DNA from: Pseudomonas multiresinivorans
GTDB lineage: Bacteria; Pseudomonadota; Gammaproteobacteria; Pseudomonadales; Pseudomonadaceae
Direction: 5' to 3'
Length of the DNA stretch: 64,000 nt
Assembly: GCF_012971725.1 (NCBI RefSeq)
Contig: NZ_CP048833.1
Coordinates: 2,604,001 to 2,668,000 of the forward strand
This document shows positions 52,540 to 60,110 of this stretch, piece after piece. The notes below the pieces were generated by a model. That model saw only the letters and a list, made by a program, of their open reading frames with translations, did not search any database and was not told the origin of the DNA. The translations under genes and the position numbers were made by a program. How positions within the stretch are numbered: the stretch's first letter is position 1; every line of letters starts with the position of its first letter.

Positions 52540-52980
52540 ATGAATACTTTCAATGCCACCGCCGTACGCACCCTGGTCATGACTTGCGCCGGCCTGCTAC
52601 TCGGCGCCTGCGGCTCCTTCAGTCAGGTAGACGATCAGGGCCACAGCGCCGCGCCCAGGTTCCCATCTGTCAGCGAGTCCTACCGCCCACAAGGCAGCTA
52701 CGCGGATCTTGAAAATCTGTCGAAGATCCAGCCGGGCATGAGCAAGGGGCAACTTTACGAGTTGCTCGGTGCGCCGCATTTCAGAGAAGGACTGCTCGGT
52801 GTTCGCGAGTGGGACTACATCTTCCGCTTCCGACGTTCCGGCCTGGCTGACCAGGTATGCCAATACAAGGTGCTGTTCGACAAGGAGATGCAGGCGCAGA
52901 GCTTCCTGTTCTCGCCGGCCGATTGTCTTGATCAGCTGAAACCGGTCGTCGGGTCTGTGGCGCCACACTCAGATCGATAG
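52540..52980 (+). CDS. BamE/SmpA-OmlA-like outer-membrane lipoprotein
   Basis: 146 residues, ribosome-binding site CTCAGGAAATC. Lipoprotein signal with lipobox LLGAC (C24). The mature domain has the SmpA/OmlA pattern LSKIQPGMSKGQLYELLGAPHF, then VREWDYIFRFRR. Core BamE helps the BAM complex insert beta-barrels. This copy is 50 bp downstream of a trimeric autotransporter and carries extra residues on both sides of the domain, so it is better seen as a dedicated paralogue for that adhesin (inference) than as the housekeeping BamE. Confidence 0.85.
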   Translation: MNTFNATAVRTLVMTCAGLLLGACGSFSQVDDQGHSAAPRFPSVSESYRPQGSYADLENLSKIQPGMSKGQLYELLGAPHFREGLLGVREWDYIFRFRRSGLADQVCQYKVLFDKEMQAQSFLFSPADCLDQLKPVVGSVAPHSDR

Positions 52981-53295
52981 CGCGAAGACTTCAGCCGTGC
53001 TTCTCAAGGCGTGCTCTATCCAGAGTACCGATGGCCGTACACCGACAACGAGTACGGCCAATGGTCCCGTAAGCCTCTCAGGTGTCTATCGGCAGTATTA
53101 ATCGTCATTCAGAGTCCAGTTGCTGGGTACCACTCAATATCTGCTTCTGACTGATGGCTGCCGCTGAACGGCGACAGCCATCACACCAAACCTGTGAGAG
53201 GTAGCGGAAGGCCGCCGTGGCTTGGGTATTTTTGAGAGCCTGGCTCCCACTAGCATTGGCGGTGTATCGCTGCTGGAGTGGCTTCCTATGTCGAT
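52981..53295. other. 315-bp gap between convergent lipoprotein and sulfatase genes
   Basis: No gene. A hairpin TGATGGCTG...CAGCCATCA (53152-53182) lies about 170 bp past the lipoprotein stop and may end transcription. No intrinsic terminator with a T run was seen for the sulfatase gene. Confidence 0.5.
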
Positions 53296-54894
53296 TCATG
53301 GGGCCTTCTTCTGTGCCTGCAACGTCTCCTGAACCAGATTAGAGCGATCGAACGATCGGGGAGATTGCACGGGTGGATAGTCAATCAGCGTCTTCAGGTG
53401 CGCGCTGACCAGTTCGCCCATCGGGCCAGCGATCCAGGAGGACTTCTGGATCAGGTGGCCATAGGAGTCCTTGCTGTCGTAGCTCTCGAAGGGGTCGCTG
53501 CGCAGGTTGAACATCAGCGGAGCGAAACGCGGCAACACCGGGGCGTAGTAATCCTCCTTGGTGGAGAAGTGCAGCTTCCACGGCCCCATCCTCACCGCGG
53601 TCAGCTTGCCTTCGATGTAGTAGAGGATGCTGGTGCGCTTGCTGTCCGGCGACTTGCCGGTCCAGTAGTCGAGGTTGTCGATGCCATCGATGTACTGTTT
53701 TTTCTCGGTCTTCATTCGTTCAACCACATCGGGCACGCCGGCGATACTGGCAAAGGTGGTGAACATGTCCTGGTGTGCCTGGATGCCATGGAGGATCTGC
53801 CCTGGCTTCACCACACCTGGCCAGCGCAGCATGGAAGGCACACGGACGCCGCCCTCGTAGGTGGTCATCTTCTCGCCGCGGAACGGTGTGGTCGCGCCAT
53901 CCGGCCAGGACGAGTGCTCGGGGCCATTGTCGGTGGAATACCAGACAACAGTGCTGTCCTCCAGGCCGTTTGCCTTGAGGAAGTCGAGTACCTGGCCGAT
54001 GTCGTGATCATGCTGAAGCATGCCGCTGCCCTGGGCATCCTCTTCGTGAGTGTACTTGGCCGCAGCGTGGCGCCATTGCTCGTTGAGATGCGTATAGAGG
54101 TGCATACGGCTGGTGTTGAGCCAGACGAAGAATGGCTTGTCGTCCTTCTGCGCCTTGCGCATGAACTCGATTGCCCGAGGAATCACCTCGCCGCCGTCGA
54201 AATCTTCCATGCGTGCCATGGTCAGCGGTCCAGTGTCCTCGATGGTCTGTTTGCCAACACGACCGAATCGCGGGTCTACCGTCGGATCGTCCTTGTCGCT
54301 GGCAAAGGTGTGGAGAACGCCACGGGTCTGGAACTTCTTCGCGAAGGCTTCCGGTCCGCCGGGATAAGTGCTGGCGAAGTTCTGGTAGTCGACATACTCG
54401 CGCTGCTCCTCGGTATTGAGGTGGTACAGGTTGCCGTAGAACTCGTCGAAGCCATGCACCGTGGGTAGGTTGGGGTTGTTGTCGCCCAGGTGGTTCTTGC
54501 CGAACTGGCCAGTGCGATAGCCGACCTGTTTCAGGACTTCCGCAAGGCTCGGCGAGGCCGCCTGCAGGCCGAGCTTGTCGCCCGGTTGCCCCACGGTGGT
54601 CATGCCGGAGCGGATGGGGTACTGCCCGGTAATGAAGGCCGCGCGGCCGGCAGTACAGGAAGGCTGCCCGTAATGGTCGGTGAAACGGATGCCGGCCATG
54701 CCGATGCTGTCGATGTTCGGCGTGGTATAGCCCATGGTGCCCATGCCGTAGGCGCTCACGTTCTGCCAGCCGATGTCGTCGCCCCAGATCACCAGGATGT
54801 TGGGCTTGGCCGGCCCGGCCTGGGCCAGGGAACTCGCCAGTAGAGTTGCGCAGACGCTCAGTAGGGTAATCAGCCACTTGATGGGATGAATCAT
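53296..54894 (-). CDS. Periplasmic arylsulfatase (Cys-type, formylglycine)
   Basis: 532 residues with a signal peptide (cleavage near residue 26, SLAQA). Metal ligands D39-D40 in IWGDDIGW. Sulfatase signature PSCTAGRAAFITGQYPIRSG, with C80 to be converted to formylglycine and R84. Later VWYSTDNGPEHSSWPDG supplies the Asp-Asn metal ligands and FRGEKMTTYEGGVRVP the substrate Lys. It hydrolyses sulfate esters, presumably in the periplasm. It is the last gene of the minus-strand operon, 42 bp after the SDR gene. No formylglycine-generating enzyme gene is seen in the window. Confidence 0.92.
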   Translation of the reverse strand: MIHPIKWLITLLSVCATLLASSLAQAGPAKPNILVIWGDDIGWQNVSAYGMGTMGYTTPNIDSIGMAGIRFTDHYGQPSCTAGRAAFITGQYPIRSGMTTVGQPGDKLGLQAASPSLAEVLKQVGYRTGQFGKNHLGDNNPNLPTVHGFDEFYGNLYHLNTEEQREYVDYQNFASTYPGGPEAFAKKFQTRGVLHTFASDKDDPTVDPRFGRVGKQTIEDTGPLTMARMEDFDGGEVIPRAIEFMRKAQKDDKPFFVWLNTSRMHLYTHLNEQWRHAAAKYTHEEDAQGSGMLQHDHDIGQVLDFLKANGLEDSTVVWYSTDNGPEHSSWPDGATTPFRGEKMTTYEGGVRVPSMLRWPGVVKPGQILHGIQAHQDMFTTFASIAGVPDVVERMKTEKKQYIDGIDNLDYWTGKSPDSKRTSILYYIEGKLTAVRMGPWKLHFSTKEDYYAPVLPRFAPLMFNLRSDPFESYDSKDSYGHLIQKSSWIAGPMGELVSAHLKTLIDYPPVQSPRSFDRSNLVQETLQAQKKAP

Positions 54895-54936
54895 GATCAG
54901 CCTCGTTATTGTTCTGGAGTTGAATGGAACGATGTT

Positions 54937-55839
54937 TCAGCTGCGCAGGGACTCGACCAACTGGCGGCGTAGCTCCGGGTGCTCGGCGAAGGGGTCGGGC
55001 GGGTTACGCTGCTCGACGATGGCTTCAAGGCGGGCGCGCACCGCCCCCATGGCATGTGGGTGCGAGTAGATGTAGAAATCGCGACGGCCGATGGCCTCGA
55101 AGGTCAGCCTGGCAATCTGCTCGGCACTTACCCGCCCGGCGCCGGTGGCCTTGCGGTTCTGCTCCATGGCGGCCAGCTGGGAACGGGTGGGTGCCGTGGC
55201 ATCGCTGAGCTCGTTGGGTCGGTTGCGGGCGGACTGGCTGATACCGGTCGGTACGAAGTAGGGGCACAACACCGAGCAATGAACCTGATCGCCGACCAGG
55301 GCGAGATCGTGATAAAGCGTCTCGCTGAGCGATACCACCGCATGCTTGCTCAGGTTGTAGACGCCCTGGGCCGGCGCATTGAGCAAGCCGGCCATCGAGG
55401 CACTGTTGACGATATGCGCCTCGTAGGCCGCGTCGGAGGCAGCTGCCGCCAGCATCAAAGGGGTGAAGATGCGTACTGCATGGATCACGCTGCGGACGTT
55501 CACACCCAGCACCCAGTCCCAGTCCTTCTCGCTGTTCTCCCAGACCAGGCCGCCGACCAGCACTCCGGCATTGTTGAACAACAAGTGGACCGCGCCGAAC
55601 TCGGCCAGCGCGCCGTCAGCCAGGGCCTGAACCTGATCGGCACGGGAAACATCCGTGCGCAGGCCGATGACACTGGCTCCGCGCTCCCGCAGTTCGGTGA
55701 CCGTTGCATCGAGCGCATCGGCCTGGATGTCGGCCAGTACCAGCTTCATGCCCAGCTCGAAGCCTCTCTCGGCAAAAGCCTTGCCCAGCCCTGATGCTGC
55801 TCCGGTGATCACCGCCACGCGCCCCTCGAAGTCGATCAT
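54937..55839 (-). CDS. Short-chain dehydrogenase/reductase
   Basis: 300 residues. Cofactor motif VITGAASGLGKAFAERG, NNAGVLVGG, catalytic Ser in IVNSASMAG and YNLSK (Tyr-x-x-x-Lys). Classical SDR with a C-terminal extension of about 50 residues (RLEAIVEQRNPPDPFAEHPE). An Asp after the second strand (LVLADIQADAL) suggests NAD+. The start overlaps the thioesterase stop by 4 bp. It probably oxidises an alcohol made from the sulfated substrate (inference). Confidence 0.9.
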   Translation of the reverse strand: MIDFEGRVAVITGAASGLGKAFAERGFELGMKLVLADIQADALDATVTELRERGASVIGLRTDVSRADQVQALADGALAEFGAVHLLFNNAGVLVGGLVWENSEKDWDWVLGVNVRSVIHAVRIFTPLMLAAAASDAAYEAHIVNSASMAGLLNAPAQGVYNLSKHAVVSLSETLYHDLALVGDQVHCSVLCPYFVPTGISQSARNRPNELSDATAPTRSQLAAMEQNRKATGAGRVSAEQIARLTFEAIGRRDFYIYSHPHAMGAVRARLEAIVEQRNPPDPFAEHPELRRQLVESLRS

Positions 55840-56276
55840 GGCGCCACCTGGATGCTTTCCAGGGCCTGGCGCAGCGCCACCGGCAGCGCTACCGGACGCC
55901 GCGTCACACGGTCGACGTAGACGTGCACGAAATGCCCCTGTGCCGACGCGTCGCTATTGTCATTGGCGAACAGGCCAACCTCGTAGCGCACGCTCGAGGT
56001 GCCCAGGTGCGTGACCCGCAGGCCGGCCCGCACCAGATCGGGGAAGGCGATGGAGGAGAAGTAGCTGCAGGTGGTTTCGACCACTAGACCAACCGTTGGG
56101 CTCTCGACGAAGTCCAGCAGGTCGCGCTCCAGCAGCCAGCCATTCACCACGGTGTCGAACCAGCTGTAGTAGACGACGTTGTTGACGTGGGCATAGACGT
56201 CGTTGTCCATCCAGCGCGTGGTGATGTCGCGGAAATAGCGGTAGTCAGTGCGCTCATTCGGTGTGGGTTTGCCCAT
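55836..56276 (-). CDS. 4HBT-family acyl-CoA thioesterase
   Basis: 146 residues, hotdog fold of the YbgC/FcbC type. The catalytic Asp lies in TTRWMDNDVYAHVNNVVYYSWFDT, followed by FSSIAFPDLVRAGLRVTHLGTSSVRYEV. It hydrolyses an acyl-CoA thioester. The start, 4 bp after the HisD-like stop, is served by AGGAGG inside that gene, so expression is coupled. In this operon the substrate is presumably an intermediate of the side-chain breakdown. Confidence 0.88.
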   Translation of the reverse strand: MGKPTPNERTDYRYFRDITTRWMDNDVYAHVNNVVYYSWFDTVVNGWLLERDLLDFVESPTVGLVVETTCSYFSSIAFPDLVRAGLRVTHLGTSSVRYEVGLFANDNSDASAQGHFVHVYVDRVTRRPVALPVALRQALESIQVAP

Positions 56277-56280
56277 GGCA

Positions 56281-57564
56281 TCAGGCCTCCTGCTTCAGGC
56301 GGCGCACGCGGATGTCCGCCTGCTCCTTGTGCCCGGACATGTGCTCGTAGCCGCAAAGGCGCGAGCAGTATTCGCCGACCATCACGCTTGCTGCGTCGGT
56401 GAGCACCCGCTGGTAGGTATGGGTCTTGATGAACTTGCCGACCCACAGCCCGCCGGTGTAGCGCCCGGCCCCCATGGTCGGCAGTGTATGGTTGGTGCCG
56501 ATCACCTTGTCGCCGTAGCTGACATTGGTGCGGTGGCCGAGGAACAGCGCGCCGTAGCGGGTCATGCGGGCGTGATACCAGTCCGGGTCGCGGGTCATCA
56601 CCTGTACATGTTCCGAGCACAGGCGCTCGGCGACCTCCAGGGCTTCCTCGTCGCTGTCGCACAGATGGATCTCGCCGAAATCGCGCCAGGCCACGCTGGC
56701 GATCGGCGCGGTGTCCAAGCGCGACAGTACCTTCTCAATGGCGGCCGGCAGTTCCTCGGCGATCTGCCGGCTGGTCGTGATGCAGTAGGCCGGTGAGGTT
56801 GGGCCGTGCTCGGCCTGGCCCAGCAGGTCAACGGCGACCAGTTCGGCGTCGACACTGTCGTCGCAGATCACCAGGGTCTCGGTCGGGCCGGCGAACAGGT
56901 CGATGCCGACGCGCCCGAACAATTGGCGCTTGGCTTCGGCGACATAGGCGTTGCCGGGGCCGACCAGCATGTCCACCGGCTCGATGCTTTCAGTGCCGAT
57001 GGCCATCGCCGCTACAGCCTGTACGCCACCCAGGCAGTAGATCTCGTCCGCGCCCGCGAGGTGCATGGCTGCGACGATCTCGGGGCAGGGCTGGCCTTCG
57101 AACGGCGGCGCACAGGCGATCACGCGCTTCACCCCGGCCACCTTGGCCGTCAGCACGCTCATGTGCGCGCTGGCGATCAGCGGGTACTTGCCGCCGGGGA
57201 TGTAGCAGCCCACCGAGTTGACCGGGATGTTGCGATGGCCGAGCACCACGCCCGGCAGAGTTTCCACCTCGACATCGTGCAGAGAGTCCTTCTGCACCTG
57301 GGCGAAACGGCGGATCTGCGCCTGGGCGAAGCGGATGTCCTCGAGCGTCTGCTGCGGCAGGCCGGCGATGCAGGCGGCGATCTGCTCCGGCGTCAGGCGG
57401 AAGCTGCTCGGCGTCCAGCGGTCGAACTTGCCGGAATAGTCGCGCACCGCTGCGTCGCCGCGCGCCTCGATGTCGGCGAGGATGGCTTCGACGGTGCTGC
57501 GCACCTGTGCCTGGTCGGAGGCCTTGGCCTGGGCCGACTGGCCTTTCTTGAGTTGTTGGATCAT
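56281..57564 (-). CDS. Histidinol-dehydrogenase-family oxidoreductase (HpsN-like)
   Basis: 427 residues. HisD-fold motifs: GCYIPGGKYPLIASAHMS, VGPGNAYVAEAKRQLFGRVGIDLFAGPTE, zinc ligands in LLGQAEHG, catalytic Glu-His in CSEHVQVMT and the Asp ligand region YGDKVIGTNHTLPT. No other histidine-biosynthesis gene is near, and the surrounding MFS, SDR and sulfatase genes point to catabolism. A known non-histidine member is HpsN, sulfopropanediol 3-dehydrogenase; this may be a relative that oxidises a hydroxyl twice with NAD+. The ribosome-binding site is AGGAGCCC. Confidence 0.88.
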   Translation of the reverse strand: MIQQLKKGQSAQAKASDQAQVRSTVEAILADIEARGDAAVRDYSGKFDRWTPSSFRLTPEQIAACIAGLPQQTLEDIRFAQAQIRRFAQVQKDSLHDVEVETLPGVVLGHRNIPVNSVGCYIPGGKYPLIASAHMSVLTAKVAGVKRVIACAPPFEGQPCPEIVAAMHLAGADEIYCLGGVQAVAAMAIGTESIEPVDMLVGPGNAYVAEAKRQLFGRVGIDLFAGPTETLVICDDSVDAELVAVDLLGQAEHGPTSPAYCITTSRQIAEELPAAIEKVLSRLDTAPIASVAWRDFGEIHLCDSDEEALEVAERLCSEHVQVMTRDPDWYHARMTRYGALFLGHRTNVSYGDKVIGTNHTLPTMGAGRYTGGLWVGKFIKTHTYQRVLTDAASVMVGEYCSRLCGYEHMSGHKEQADIRVRRLKQEA

Positions 57565-57594
57565 TTAGGGCTCCTATGGGCAGTGGTCGCCGCC

Positions 57595-58899
57595 TCAGGC
57601 GGCGCGAAGAGGGATGGCGGCCGGTCGCACAACCGTCAGGACGATGCAGGTGGCCAGCAGGTAGAGCCCCATCACGAACAGCAGGCTGTAGCTGGTGCCG
57701 CCGCTGGCGGTATTCAGGGCGGTAGTGATCGGCGGGCTAATGGCGCCGCCCAGGTTGCCGATGCTGCTGATCAGGGCGATGCCGGCAGCTACCGAGGCGC
57801 GCGGCAGGTACTCGGATGCGAGGGCGAAGAACACCGGCGTGACCGCGGCGATCCCCAGGATCGCCAGGCACAGGCCGGCCAGGGAGATGCCCAGCTGACC
57901 CTGGCCAAGGGTGATGACGAGCAGGCCGGTCATGGCCGTCAGCGCCCCGAAGCCGAAGTGCCAGCGCCGTTCGCGGTGGCGATCCGAGCTGCGGCCGAGC
58001 AGCAGCACCCCAGCGATGGCGAAGAGTTGTGGAACGGTGGCGTACACGCCGATCTGCAAGACGTCGGAGACGCCCCAACTGCGAATCAGGGTCGGGGTCC
58101 AGAACACCATGCTGTAGGTACCGGCGACCATCAGCAGATAGACCAGCGACAACGCCCAGACCTTGAAATCGCCTAGAAGGCCAAGCAACGAGCCATGGCG
58201 AGCGCTGCCTGGTGCCTCGGCCTGCTCGTCGAACTGCTGGCGCAGCCGGGCCTTTTCATCAGCGCTCAGCCAGTTGGCCTGTTCGGGGCGGTCGACCAGC
58301 ACGTACCAGGCCAGCAGGCCGAGCAGCGGGGCAGGCAGACCCTGCAGGAGGAACAGCCACTGCCAGCCATGCCAATCGTTGGTGCCGTGCAGGTACTTCA
58401 TGATGGCGCCCGACAACGGGCCGGCAACCAGCGCGGCGATGATGGCGCCAAGCAGGAACACGGCGATCATCCGCGCACGCCGTGCCGGCGGGTACCAGTA
58501 GGTCAGATAGAGAAGGGCGCCCGGGGTAAAGCCGGCTTCGAACGCGCCCAGGAGGAAGCGCAGGACGTAGAACTGCAAGGGTGTGCGCACGAACATCATC
58601 GCCATCGCCACCAAACCCCAGCAGACCATGATGCGCAGGAGCGTGCGGCGCACGCCGACCCGTTCCAGCATCAGGTTGCTCGGTACCTCGAACAGCAGGT
58701 AGCCGATGAAGAACACCCCGGCGCCCATGGCATAGACGGTATCGCTGAATGCCAGCGTTTCCTTCATCTGCAACTGCGCGTAGCCGACGTTGATCCGGTC
58801 TAGGAAGGCCACCACGTAAGCCACCAGCAGCAGCGGCATAATCCGCCAGCTGATCTTCAGGTACATCGCGTTGTCGTCCTGGGACACTTGTGTGTTCAT
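57595..58899 (-). CDS. MFS transporter, anion:cation symporter (phthalate permease-like) family
   Basis: 434 residues and 12 membrane helices with a central loop of about 55 residues. The start at 58899 follows AACAAGGAGACAGGC. FLDRINVGYAQLQMKETLAFSDT, GYLLFEVPSNLMLERVGVRRT and LGAFEAGFTPGALLYLTYWYP are hallmarks of the ACS family, which imports organic anions such as tartrate, phthalate, glucarate or nicotinate. It is the first gene of the operon and probably brings in the substrate or sulfatase product. Confidence 0.92.
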   Translation of the reverse strand: MNTQVSQDDNAMYLKISWRIMPLLLVAYVVAFLDRINVGYAQLQMKETLAFSDTVYAMGAGVFFIGYLLFEVPSNLMLERVGVRRTLLRIMVCWGLVAMAMMFVRTPLQFYVLRFLLGAFEAGFTPGALLYLTYWYPPARRARMIAVFLLGAIIAALVAGPLSGAIMKYLHGTNDWHGWQWLFLLQGLPAPLLGLLAWYVLVDRPEQANWLSADEKARLRQQFDEQAEAPGSARHGSLLGLLGDFKVWALSLVYLLMVAGTYSMVFWTPTLIRSWGVSDVLQIGVYATVPQLFAIAGVLLLGRSSDRHRERRWHFGFGALTAMTGLLVITLGQGQLGISLAGLCLAILGIAAVTPVFFALASEYLPRASVAAGIALISSIGNLGGAISPPITTALNTASGGTSYSLLFVMGLYLLATCIVLTVVRPAAIPLRAA

Positions 58900-58954
58900 G
58901 CCTGTCTCCTTGTTGTCGTTGTTGGGTAGGCGTGACGGGAAATGCGATGAAGCT

Positions 58955-59977
58955 TCAGGCGCTGGAGCGCAGTACCAGGCGCCCTGGCACCTCGCGCAGC
59001 GCATCGGTGAGGCTGCCGTTGGGGCGCCCTGTGCCGAGCAGCTCGATGGCGCAATCGATCATCCTGTCCAGCGGCTGGTGCACCGTGGTCAGTGAGTGCT
59101 CCGGATAGGCCGCGTCGCGGATGTCATCGAAACCGACCAGCGCCACGTCCTCCGGGACCCGCAGGGATGTGTTCTGGCGAACGTGGGCGAGTACGCCGAG
59201 GGCCATCACGTCGTTGGCGCAGAACACCGCGTCGATGGCGGGCGCGGTTTTGCTGAAAAGCTGGCCGGCGGCTTGTCGTGCGCCGTCGTACGTGTAGCCA
59301 CCCGCAATGCAGGCAACGAGCTGTTGGCCGTGCTCCGCGAGGCCCTGCTTGAACCCGTACAGGCGGTCGGTGGTGGTGGAAATTCCAGGGTCACCGGAGA
59401 CGAATGCGCAGGCTCGGCGACCGCTGCCGGCCAGGTAAACGGCGACTTCGCGGCCCATGCGCTGGTTGTCACAGCAGACCGACCAGACGCTCGGGTCTTC
59501 CACACGCCGGTTGAGGAACACCACCGCGATGCCTTGTTGCGCGCAGAGTTCGGACATGCGCGAGGAGAGCTTCGCGGCGGTCACCACGATGGCGTCGACC
59601 TGGTACTGCAGGAGTTGCGGCATCGACTGGTCGGCATCGCCGCCCGGCGGCACGACGAACATCAGCAACTGCCGGCCTTCCTGGCGCAGGCGCAGGGCAA
59701 AGGTTTCAAGTAGTGCCGGGTAGAAAGGATTGCCCAGACTGCCGATCACCAGCGCGACGATGCCAGTCTTGCGCCGGTTCAAGGAGCGAGCGATGGCGTT
59801 AGGTCGATAGCCCAGCTCATCGGCGATGGCGAGGATTCGCCCGCGTAGTTCAGGCGATATCCGCGAGTGTTCGTCGAATGCGCGCGTGATGGTGGAGGTC
59901 GCCACGCCCAGGCGCACGGCGAGGTCTTTGGCGGTGGTCCGCGTGGTCGCGGAAGGGGGCGGGGTGACGCGCGACAT
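58955..59977 (-). CDS. LacI-family transcriptional regulator
   Basis: 340 residues from the ATG at 59977. The N-terminal helix-turn-helix (AKDLAVRLGVATSTITRAFD) with the hinge region RPNAIARSLNRRKT and the periplasmic-binding-protein-like domain (IVALVIGSLGNPFYPALLETF, FCANDVMALG, VALVGFDDIRDAAY) are complete. It sits 55 bp upstream of the MFS gene, same strand, so it should control this operon and may be co-transcribed. The effector is unknown. Confidence 0.92.
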   Translation of the reverse strand: MSRVTPPPSATTRTTAKDLAVRLGVATSTITRAFDEHSRISPELRGRILAIADELGYRPNAIARSLNRRKTGIVALVIGSLGNPFYPALLETFALRLRQEGRQLLMFVVPPGGDADQSMPQLLQYQVDAIVVTAAKLSSRMSELCAQQGIAVVFLNRRVEDPSVWSVCCDNQRMGREVAVYLAGSGRRACAFVSGDPGISTTTDRLYGFKQGLAEHGQQLVACIAGGYTYDGARQAAGQLFSKTAPAIDAVFCANDVMALGVLAHVRQNTSLRVPEDVALVGFDDIRDAAYPEHSLTTVHQPLDRMIDCAIELLGTGRPNGSLTDALREVPGRLVLRSSA

Positions 59978-59995
59978 GAGCGATTCCAGTGGCCG

Positions 59996-60009
59996 TGCAA
60001 CCGTGTGCA
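59996..60009. promoter_or_regulatory. Possible LacI-type operator before the regulator gene
   Basis: TGCAACCGTGTGCA is an imperfect palindrome with a central CG, 19 bp before the regulator start. LacI-family operators have this form. The half-sites match at 5 of 7 positions. Confidence 0.25.
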
Positions 60010-60050
60010 CACATGGCCTGGATGCTACCCGCGCCCTTCGGGGGACGAGA

Positions 60051-60070
60051 CCTCCCCCCTATGAGGGGGG
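60051..60070. terminator. CCCCCCT/AGGGGGG hairpin downstream of the acyl-CoA dehydrogenase gene
   Basis: CCTCCCCCCTATGAGGGGGG sits in the 133-bp gap between the acyl-CoA dehydrogenase stop and the LacI start. It could end the acyl-CoA dehydrogenase transcript on the minus strand; there is no T run. Confidence 0.45.
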
Positions 60071-60110
60071 AAGCCATGCAGCGACCGCAAGGCGGGTTTC
60101 AGGTAGCGGA

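Noticed and set aside
56281..57564. Histidinol dehydrogenase of histidine biosynthesis
   Set aside because: No other his gene is nearby, and transporter, SDR, thioesterase and sulfatase genes surround it; a catabolic HisD-family role fits better.
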